From Paracoccaceae bacterium (GTDB taxonomy: Bacteria > Pseudomonadota > Alphaproteobacteria > Rhodobacterales > Rhodobacteraceae): a stretch of DNA of 5,228 nucleotides. Every line of letters begins with the position of its first letter. The stretch's first letter is position 1. The position numbers and the translations under genes are program-made. Under the pieces are notes generated by a model. That model searched no databases and was not told the origin of the DNA. It worked only from the letters and a program-made list of their open reading frames with translations. Below, piece by piece: positions 1 to 5,228 of this stretch. The stretch spans positions 1-5,228 of the forward strand of contig JAAEZW010000164.1 in assembly GCA_018222665.1 (NCBI GenBank). The letters run 5' to 3'.

Positions 1-854
1 GTGTAATGCTGTGTGGTTGAAAGCGACGCATGCCCCAATAGTTCTTGGATGGCGCGCAAATCACCCCCTGCATTCAAAAGGTGCGTCGCAAAGCTGTGGC
101 GCATGGCGTGTGGGGTGACAGATGCGGGCAATCCCAGTTGATGACGCACTCTTTGGATTGCGCCCTGAATAATGCGTGGGTTTAGCGCGCCACCCCGTAC
201 CCCCACGAATAATGGCCCGTCCCCCGTTAATGCATAAGGGCAAAGCGCGCGATAGTGTTCAACTGCGTCCCGCGCGGCGTCAATTACGGGGACAATGCGT
301 GTTTTCCCACCTTTACCGATAATCCGCAGACTGTCGGGTAGGGGGGCATCGTTACAAGTCAGTGAAAGCGCCTCTGATATCCGTAACCCACACCCATAAA
401 GCATGGTCACAACCGCCATGTCACGCGCACCGACCCAATGTGATGGGGATTGTAACTCAACCGTTTCTAATACCTGCGCGGCTGCATCCTCGGCCACGGG
501 GCGGGGGAGTTTTGCCTGAAACTTGGGTGATTTTGCGGCCAGTACCACTGTTGGATCAAATTCCAATTGGCGGGCAAGCCACCTGTAAAAACTTTTTACC
601 GCAGACAATTTTCGCGCCAATGTGCGGGATGTCACGCCCTGTTTGCGTTCATTGGCCATCCACGCGCGAACATCGGTATTGTAGACCTCGCGCAATCCCG
701 CGCTGCCAGCGTCGCCCGTGTGAACTGCGATAAACGCACAGTAATCTTGGACGTCGCGTTGATAGGCTTTGATTGTGTTGTCACTGCTGCCTTTGGTGGC
801 GCGTGACACATCTAACCATGTGTTGATATAGGCGCTGACTTCCTCAGAAATCAT
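1..854 (-). CDS. xerC: Tyrosine recombinase XerC (3' end cut off by window edge)
   Basis: Site-specific tyrosine recombinase that, with XerD, resolves chromosome dimers at dif during cell division; it acts in the cytoplasm on DNA. Reading leftward from ATG at 854-852, 284 complete codons are present. The N-terminal part (about residues 1-95) is the SAM-like, core-DNA-binding domain (AYINTWLDVSRATK; LSAVKSFYRWL). The catalytic domain follows, with all six expected residues visible: R158 in GCGLRISEA, K181 in GKGGKTR, H249 and R252 in HAMRHSFATHLL, H275 in LLGHASLSTTQHY, and nucleophile Y284. The window ends one partial codon after Tyr-Thr; XerC proteins are usually about 300 residues, so perhaps 15-25 residues are missing. 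Its start overlaps the stop of the DUF484 gene, a neighbour often found directly upstream of xerC in proteobacteria. This context favours XerC over XerD or a phage integrase. I infer co-transcription with DUF484 and tal. Confidence 0.96.
   Translation of the reverse strand, partial: MISEEVSAYINTWLDVSRATKGSSDNTIKAYQRDVQDYCAFIAVHTGDAGSAGLREVYNTDVRAWMANERKQGVTSRTLARKLSAVKSFYRWLARQLEFDPTVVLAAKSPKFQAKLPRPVAEDAAAQVLETVELQSPSHWVGARDMAVVTMLYGCGLRISEALSLTCNDAPLPDSLRIIGKGGKTRIVPVIDAARDAVEHYRALCPYALTGDGPLFVGVRGGALNPRIIQGAIQRVRHQLGLPASVTPHAMRHSFATHLLNAGGDLRAIQELLGHASLSTTQHY
851..854 (-). other. ATGA stop-start overlap, DUF484 gene to xerC
   Basis: On the minus strand the sequence GGTATGATTT carries the xerC start ATG (854-852) and the DUF484 stop TGA (853-851), sharing two bases. 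No good Shine-Dalgarno sequence lies just upstream (CTGGCTGGT). Start of xerC translation therefore probably depends on ribosomes that have just finished the DUF484 reading frame. The overlap is seen directly; the coupling is inferred. Confidence 0.85.
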
Positions 855-1546
855 ACCAGCCAGCGACGCAGCACGCGTTCCAGCACACCTGCAAAAAACG
901 ACAGAAGATCGGTCGCCTGCTGCGGGGAAAATTGTTTTGCGTCCACACTGCCAAATGCGGCCATCGCAGACGGACGCGTACCCCCCAGTGACAAATGCAA
1001 TGCTGCCTCTGACAAGATGGGTGCAGATTGTTCACCATAAACTTGGGAGGCACCGCGCGGCGCTGGGCGCACAACGACATTGGAACTGAGCGTGCCGTGG
1101 CCCTGTGTCATGTAGGATTGCACAAAACCCGGCCCCTCAACCCCAATCATCGGGTGCAGATTGCTCAGCGCTTGGGCCTGCGCCGTATCAACAGCGCGTG
1201 GTTCAAATATGATGCGGATTGTGTCCACACGCAGGATTTGCGCGACGTCATCGTTCAGAATGCTCAGAAAGTCGTCAAAGGATTCTGCATCCATCATACG
1301 CAATACGGCGCGGTGAATTTGATTTGTGCCCGCAAGGTTGTCATAGGCTGCGGCAATCACGCTTTTGTGGGTGTCTTCCAGACGGTCCAAACGCTCTTCT
1401 AGGCGCTGCATCGCTAATCCGCGCAGGTCAATCACATTCAGCCCGCGCGCCTGATCATTTGCCGAAATCAATGCACGCATAACGTCATCATCATCCAAGA
1501 TGACGTCAGGCTGTGCCAAGATTTTATCCTTTAAAACGCGATCCAT
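851..1546 (-). CDS. DUF484 family protein (GAF-like), upstream partner gene of xerC
   Basis: A 231-residue soluble protein of the DUF484 family (Pfam PF04340), whose biochemical role is not known. Seen in the sequence: an N-terminal segment typical of the family (PDVILDDDDVMRALISAN, residues 13-30), a charged helical stretch likely to form a coiled coil (about 42-70, LEERLDRLEDTH), and a C-terminal half (about 75-231) matching the family's GAF-like domain, ending in a pattern like FGSVDAKQFSPQQATDLL followed by an amphipathic helix. No signal peptide or membrane segment is visible, so a cytoplasmic location is expected. In gammaproteobacteria a DUF484 gene also commonly sits just before xerC, which hints at a shared role or coordinated expression, but I know of no proven function. 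ATG at 1546 is preceded by a good ribosome binding site. The gene lies 53 bp after tal and overlaps xerC by the shared ATGA. Confidence 0.92.
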   Translation of the reverse strand: MDRVLKDKILAQPDVILDDDDVMRALISANDQARGLNVIDLRGLAMQRLEERLDRLEDTHKSVIAAAYDNLAGTNQIHRAVLRMMDAESFDDFLSILNDDVAQILRVDTIRIIFEPRAVDTAQAQALSNLHPMIGVEGPGFVQSYMTQGHGTLSSNVVVRPAPRGASQVYGEQSAPILSEAALHLSLGGTRPSAMAAFGSVDAKQFSPQQATDLLSFFAGVLERVLRRWLV

Positions 1547-1555
1547 CGTGCCTAT

Positions 1556-1562
1556 CCACCTT
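1556..1562 (-). promoter_or_regulatory. Ribosome binding site of the DUF484 gene, in the 53-bp tal-DUF484 gap
   Basis: The minus strand reads AAGGTGG here, nine bases before ATG at 1546. It is a good purine-rich Shine-Dalgarno match and supports that start. The rest of the gap (1563-1599) shows no hairpin followed by a T-run, so nothing in it argues for ending transcription after tal. Confidence 0.7.
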
Positions 1563-1599
1563 ACCCGATTGGCCTAACCTATCGCGATTTATCTACAGA

Positions 1600-2253
1600 T
1601 TACAGGATTTTTTGCCCTGTGTCCGCGATATCGGCCAAGAATGCTGCCAAACCTTTGTCGGTCAATGGGTGGTTTGCAAGCGATTTGATCACAGCAGGTG
1701 GCGCGGTGACAACATCTGCACCAATCAAGGCACATTCTGAGACATGGTTGGTCGTACGTACAGAAGCCGCAAGGATTTCTGTGTCAAATCCATAGTTGTC
1801 ATAAATCGTGCGAATGTTTTCGATCAATTCCAAACCGTCTAGGTTGATGTCATCCAAACGACCGATAAAGGGCGAAATAAACGATGCGCCTGCTTTTGCG
1901 GCCAGCAACGCTTGGTTTGCAGAAAAACAAAGGGTGACGTTCACCATGTGTCCTTCGCTCGAGAGCGTTTTACATGCTTTCAACCCGTCCCATGTTAGGG
2001 GAACTTTGACGGCGATGTTGGGCGCGATTTCAACCAACTTGCGTCCTTCGGCGATCATGGTGTCCGCATCTGTTGATGTGACTTCGGCGCTGACGGGGCC
2101 GGATACCATTGCACAGATCTCTTTCGTCACCTCGATGATGTCACGCCCAGATTTCTTGATCAAAGATGGGTTGGTTGTCACACCATCCACCATGCCCAAA
2201 TCATTCAATTCACGGATTTGATCGATTTCTGCTGTATCGACGAAAAATTTCAT
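1600..2253 (-). CDS. tal: Small (TalC-type) transaldolase, often annotated as fructose-6-phosphate aldolase
   Basis: A 217-residue class I aldolase-fold (TIM barrel) enzyme of the FSA/TalC/MipB family, full length for the short decameric type. Transaldolase moves a dihydroxyacetone unit between sedoheptulose-7-phosphate and glyceraldehyde-3-phosphate in the cytoplasmic non-oxidative pentose phosphate pathway. Visible active-site residues: D6 (FVDTAE), N28 (GVTTNPSLI), Schiff-base K83 (NIAVKVPLT), T107 (VNVTLCFS), and phosphate-binding R132 (PFIGRLDD) with S164 and R166 (AASVRTT). The residues that separate the two activities look like transaldolase: E57 (SAEVTS), S127 and F129 (SPF) match E96, S176 and F178 of E. 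coli TalB, whereas E. coli FSA has Gln59, Ala129 and Tyr131. I therefore prefer transaldolase. It starts at ATG 2253 after a clear AAGGA site and is the first gene of the leftward group, divergent from priA. Substrate choice needs an assay. Confidence 0.95.
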   Translation of the reverse strand: MKFFVDTAEIDQIRELNDLGMVDGVTTNPSLIKKSGRDIIEVTKEICAMVSGPVSAEVTSTDADTMIAEGRKLVEIAPNIAVKVPLTWDGLKACKTLSSEGHMVNVTLCFSANQALLAAKAGASFISPFIGRLDDINLDGLELIENIRTIYDNYGFDTEILAASVRTTNHVSECALIGADVVTAPPAVIKSLANHPLTDKGLAAFLADIADTGQKIL

Positions 2254-2261
2254 AGTTGTGG

Positions 2262-2266
2262 TCCTT
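2262..2266 (-). promoter_or_regulatory. Ribosome binding site of tal
   Basis: The minus strand reads AAGGA, eight bases before ATG at 2253. It is a near-ideal Shine-Dalgarno match at normal spacing. It fixes the start, as does the conserved [10 protein letters not shown] beginning of this family. Confidence 0.75.
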
Positions 2267-2287
2267 GTTTGGATTAGCCTAAGGTTG

Positions 2288-2327
2288 GGGGTGCTTTAGC
2301 CCATGTCGTGTTTTAAGAAAAGCCCCC
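2288..2327. repeat. Bulged inverted repeat (possible hairpin or operator) before priA
   Basis: The left arm GGGGTGCTTT (2288-2297) pairs with the right arm AAAGCCCCC (2319-2327) through nine base pairs, with one unpaired T at 2292. The loop is about 21 bases. The right arm ends ten bases before the priA ATG, so in a priA transcript this could fold close to the ribosome-binding region; as DNA it could be a protein site. The pairing is seen in the sequence. The long loop and the bulge make function uncertain. Confidence 0.35.
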
Positions 2328-2337
2328 AGTCGCCCTG

Positions 2338-4539
2338 ATGTCTGAAAGTCCTGAATTTTTTCATGAATCCCAGTTGGTGTCGGTCCTGACCACCCAACCC
2401 ATTGATCGTGTGCTGGATTATAAGGCCCCCGAAGGGGGGTGTTTATTTGGCGCATTTGTTGAGGTGCCCTTGGGCCCCCGCAAGGTGTTGGGCGTTGTTT
2501 GGGGTGCGGGACATGGGGGATATGACCCCGCAAAAATCAAATCCGTAAATCGCGTTTTGGACGTGGCTCCGATGACGCGTGCGATGCGTGAATTTTTGAT
2601 CCGCGCAGGCGAATACACATTAACACCGATGTCGGATATGTTACGCCTTGCTACCCGCGCACCTGGATTGATGGACCCCCCCAGCATGCGGCGGGTCTAT
2701 CAATTAAACGATGCATTTGAGGGTGGAAAAATGACCCCCGCGCGTGGGCGTGTATTGGGTGTGATGGAGGATTTCGTAGACGCGGTATTCACATTGAAGG
2801 AATTGGCCGATTTAGCCGAAGCATCGACATCAGTGATCAAAGGACTGGTCAAATTGGACGCGGTGTTAGAGGTGGATCGCCCGCGCGACATGCCATTTCG
2901 CCCCCTTGATCCCGATTTTGCGAGCAAAGACCTTACCGATGTTCAGGCGGATGCCGCCGCGCAACTTGTGGCGCGTGTTCAGCAACGGGCCTATTCAACA
3001 ACCCTGCTGCGGGGGGTAACGGGATCTGGGAAAACTGAGGTCTACCTAGAGGCGGTTGCAGAAACCCTCAGGCAAGGGCGGCAGGCGCTTGTTCTGCTAC
3101 CTGAAATTGCACTGACATCCGAATTTCTGACCCGCGTTGTGGAACGGTTTGGGGCGAAACCTGCGGAATGGCACTCAGGCGTTACAATGACCGAACGCAG
3201 GCGTATTTGGAAAATGGTGGGGCAGGGCGGTGCTCAATTGGTGATTGGTGCGCGATCCTCTCTGTATCTGCCATTTCGGGATTTGGGACTGATCGTAGTC
3301 GATGAAGAACATGACACATCCTACAAACAAGAACACGGTGCACTGTATAATGCGCGGGATATGTCCGTTTTGCGGGCCTCTATCACCGAGGCAAGTGTGA
3401 TTTTGGCATCTGCCACGCCCTCTTTGGAAACTTGGGTCAATGCAGAGAGTGGCAAGTACTATAAAATCACTATGACGGATCGGTTTGGTCCTGCTGTGAT
3501 GCCTGATATGTCCGCAATTGACATGCGTCAGGAAAAACTACCCTCGGACCGATGGGTGTCTAGTGATTTGGTTGCACATATCAAGGCGCGGATGTTGAAG
3601 GGCGAACAATCCATGTTGTTCATTAACCGCCGTGGATATGCACCCATTACCTTGTGCCGTGCCTGTGGACGCCAGATAGGTTGCAAAACCTGTGATGCGC
3701 GGATGGTAGAACATCGATTTTTAAATCGTCTGATGTGCCACCAATGCGGTGAAACAGAACCGATGCCCGACACCTGCGAAATCTGTGGGGTTGAAGGTCG
3801 GTTGGCCCCTGTTGGCCCAGGCGTTGAACGTTTGGCAGAAGAGGCCAAAGGGCTGTTTCCTGATGCGAAAATCGCGGTGTTATCTTCGGACCTGTTTTCA
3901 TCGGCACGCTCTCTTAAGGCCGCGATTGCAGAGATTGCACATGGTGACATCGACATCATCATTGGCACACAGTTGGTCGCCAAGGGGCATAATTTTCCAA
4001 ACCTGACACTGGTCGGTGTGATTGACGCGGATTTGGGATTGCAGGGGTCAGACTTGCGTGCAGCCGAACGCACGTTTCAATTAATGCGTCAGGTTGCGGG
4101 GCGGGCAGGGCGATCCGAAAAACCAGGGGCCGCCTATTTGCAAACCTATCAACCCGAACATCCGGTGATCCGCGCGATTTTGGGCGGCGAGGAAGAAGCA
4201 TTTTGGAATGCCGAAGCGGCCGAGCGTCAGGCGGCACAGGTGCCTCCATTCGGGCGCCTGGCCGCAATCATAATCAGCGCACCAGAGGCAGAGCGTGCCT
4301 TTGATCTTGGCAATCATCTGTTGCGCAATGCAGGTCCGCTACAGGCGATTGGGGCGCAGATTTTTGGACCCGCACCGGCACCCATTGCCCGCGTGCGATC
4401 GCGATTTCGCGTGCGCATGTTGATCAAGGCGGAAAAATCAGCGCCGCTTCAGCGCGCATTGGCGCAATGGATTGCGCCTGTGACGCTAAAGGGGGATTTG
4501 CGTCTATCTGTTGATATCGACCCGCAGAGTTTCCTTTGA
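2338..4539 (+). CDS. priA: Primosomal protein N', replication restart helicase PriA
   Basis: A 733-residue superfamily 2, 3'-to-5' DNA helicase that recognises abandoned or recombination-derived forks and helps reload the replicative helicase. It is complete and close to the E. coli length. Domains: N-terminal 3'-end-binding domain (about 10-105, VLTTQPIDRVLDYKAPEGG), winged-helix part (about 106-190), helicase lobe 1 with Walker A GVTGSGKT (226-233, K232), Walker B DEEHD (322-326) and SATP (358-361). A zinc region follows, with eight cysteines: C440, C443, C449, C452, C467, C470, C480, C483. Helicase lobe 2 has GTQLVAKGHNFP (from 543) and RQVAGRAGR (584-592), and a C-terminal domain ends the protein. 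The cysteine spacing is the same as in E. coli PriA. ATG 2338 is the first start after an in-frame stop at 2314. The only purine-rich stretch upstream, AAGAAAAG at 2315-2322, is rather far away, so initiation may be weak. It diverges from tal. Confidence 0.98.
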   Translation: MSESPEFFHESQLVSVLTTQPIDRVLDYKAPEGGCLFGAFVEVPLGPRKVLGVVWGAGHGGYDPAKIKSVNRVLDVAPMTRAMREFLIRAGEYTLTPMSDMLRLATRAPGLMDPPSMRRVYQLNDAFEGGKMTPARGRVLGVMEDFVDAVFTLKELADLAEASTSVIKGLVKLDAVLEVDRPRDMPFRPLDPDFASKDLTDVQADAAAQLVARVQQRAYSTTLLRGVTGSGKTEVYLEAVAETLRQGRQALVLLPEIALTSEFLTRVVERFGAKPAEWHSGVTMTERRRIWKMVGQGGAQLVIGARSSLYLPFRDLGLIVVDEEHDTSYKQEHGALYNARDMSVLRASITEASVILASATPSLETWVNAESGKYYKITMTDRFGPAVMPDMSAIDMRQEKLPSDRWVSSDLVAHIKARMLKGEQSMLFINRRGYAPITLCRACGRQIGCKTCDARMVEHRFLNRLMCHQCGETEPMPDTCEICGVEGRLAPVGPGVERLAEEAKGLFPDAKIAVLSSDLFSSARSLKAAIAEIAHGDIDIIIGTQLVAKGHNFPNLTLVGVIDADLGLQGSDLRAAERTFQLMRQVAGRAGRSEKPGAAYLQTYQPEHPVIRAILGGEEEAFWNAEAAERQAAQVPPFGRLAAIIISAPEAERAFDLGNHLLRNAGPLQAIGAQIFGPAPAPIARVRSRFRVRMLIKAEKSAPLQRALAQWIAPVTLKGDLRLSVDIDPQSFL

Positions 4540-4590
4540 CCTTCCTGAAAACAGGGGTTAACACTGAATGTCTTTTGAAAGCCTTCTGAC

Positions 4591-5228
4591 ATGTATCAGC
4601 ACATTCCAATCGATCAGATTGATCGCCTGCCAAAATGGCGGCAGCCCAAAACGCTACTTTATCTGATGGCAATTGCCATGCCGCTGACCTTTGCGGTTTG
4701 GTCCGCACTTTTGAACAATTTTGTTGTTGAGGTTGCCAGCTTCGATGGCTCTGACATCGGTTGGTTGCACACCGTGCGCGAAATCCCTGGATTTTTGGCG
4801 GTAGGTGTTATTGCACTGATCATCTTTATCCGTGAACAGGTATTGGGTCTTGTGTCCCTTGCCCTTTTGGGGGCGGCGAGTGCGATTACTGCGTGGTTCC
4901 CATCCTTCACGGGGCTTTTGACCATCACAATGCTGAGTTCCATCGGGTTTCATTATTACGAAACAGTGAACCAATCGCTTCAGCTACAGTGGTTAAAAAA
5001 GGAAGAGGCCCCACGTTTCTTGGGAAAATTGTTGGCGGTCGGATCTGCTGCGACATTGGTGGCCTATGGGCTGATCGTTTTGGGGTGGAAGGCACTGGAT
5101 CTGAGCTATAATTTTGTCTACCTCATCTCGGGTGGGGCAACGGTTGCGATTGCGATTTTTTGCCTGATTGCCTATCCTCAGTTTGAGGCCCCAACCCCAC
5201 AGCGTAAACAAATGGTTCTGCGCAAACG
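4591..5228 (+). CDS. Major facilitator-like transporter, N-terminal half (3' end cut off by window edge)
   Basis: An inner-membrane protein with 212 complete codons in the window and no stop. Six hydrophobic helices can be read: about 21-43, 64-80, 84-103, 106-124, 143-166 and 174-195, the number expected for the first half of a 12-helix major facilitator (MFS) transporter. The N-terminus (MYQHIPIDQIDRLPKW) is a short cytoplasmic tail and not a cleaved signal peptide. The loop between helices 2 and 3, where MFS proteins usually carry motif A (GxxxDRxGRR), is only REQ (81-83), while a basic loop (LQWLKKEEAPRFLGK) joins helices 4 and 5. The substrate cannot be told. ATG 4591 is the first in-frame start after a stop at 4576; GAAAG at 4577-4581 may serve as ribosome binding site. 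It lies 51 bp after priA on the same strand. That gap shows only a four-base CCTG/CAGG hairpin without a T-run, so read-through from priA is possible. Confidence 0.85.
   Translation, partial: MYQHIPIDQIDRLPKWRQPKTLLYLMAIAMPLTFAVWSALLNNFVVEVASFDGSDIGWLHTVREIPGFLAVGVIALIIFIREQVLGLVSLALLGAASAITAWFPSFTGLLTITMLSSIGFHYYETVNQSLQLQWLKKEEAPRFLGKLLAVGSAATLVAYGLIVLGWKALDLSYNFVYLISGGATVAIAIFCLIAYPQFEAPTPQRKQMVLRK

Larger units (their letters stand above)
2254..2337. promoter_or_regulatory. Divergent intergenic region between tal and priA
   Basis: The 84 bp between the oppositely oriented starts of tal and priA must hold, or lie close to, the promoters for both transcripts unless one of them lies inside a coding region. 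I found no convincing pair of -35/-10 boxes on either strand, so no exact promoter is placed. The region contains the tal ribosome binding site and a bulged inverted repeat (2288-2327). Confidence 0.5.

Noticed and set aside
362..733. Plus-strand open frame of 123 codons opposite xerC
   Set aside because: It is fully antisense to xerC, including codons for catalytic R158, and its translation resembles no known domain.
1..854. Reading xerC as an integrase of a mobile element
   Set aside because: There is no tRNA, attachment-site repeat or other mobile gene nearby, and the overlap with DUF484 matches the housekeeping xerC context.
1028..1402. Plus-strand open frame of 124 codons opposite the DUF484 gene
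   Set aside because: It lies wholly antisense to a well-supported family gene, its translation looks like no protein I recognise, and it has no ribosome binding site. It is a shadow frame.
2254..2337. Specific -35/-10 promoter boxes for priA or tal
   Set aside because: TTGGGG at 2285 and TTGTTT at 2265 were tried as -35 boxes, but no plausible -10 lies at the normal spacing, so no exact promoter is claimed.
3528..4073. Minus-strand open frame of 181 codons inside priA
   Set aside because: The translation is rich in Ser, Pro and Arg with low-complexity character, as expected for the antisense of this coding region, and the priA frame covers it fully with conserved motifs.
4542..4557. Possible terminator after priA (TTCCTG AAAA CAGGGG)
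   Set aside because: Only four Watson-Crick pairs plus two G-T wobbles form, and no T-run follows. It is too weak to call as a terminator.

Overview
This is an ordinary chromosomal housekeeping segment from an alphaproteobacterium, most likely a marine member of the Rhodobacterales (Roseobacter group). That placement is an inference. It rests on the gene order xerC / DUF484 / small transaldolase, divergent from priA, on alphaproteobacterial-looking protein sequences, and on a base composition that looks only moderately GC-rich by eye. No insertion sequence, phage gene, CRISPR array, tRNA or rRNA was seen.

Layout. Positions 1-2253 hold three leftward genes, transcribed in the order tal (small transaldolase), DUF484 protein, xerC. 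The tal-DUF484 gap is 53 bp. The DUF484 stop and the xerC start share an ATGA, so the last two are probably translationally coupled. xerC runs off the left edge just after its catalytic tyrosine. An 84-bp divergent intergenic region (2254-2337) separates this group from priA, which runs rightward (2338-4539) and is complete. After a 51-bp gap, a rightward membrane protein of the major facilitator type starts at 4591 and runs off the right edge with six predicted helices present.

Function. XerC (chromosome dimer resolution at dif) and PriA (restart of collapsed replication forks) both deal with the consequences of recombination and fork damage, but they are on opposite strands and there is no sign that they form one system. 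The transaldolase belongs to the non-oxidative pentose phosphate pathway. Its active-site residues look like those of true transaldolase rather than fructose-6-phosphate aldolase, the name this family is often given. The substrate of the transporter cannot be told.

I looked for an undescribed system and did not find one. The points worth a second look are the transaldolase active site, the DUF484-xerC coupling, a hairpin in front of priA, and the reduced motif A of the transporter.
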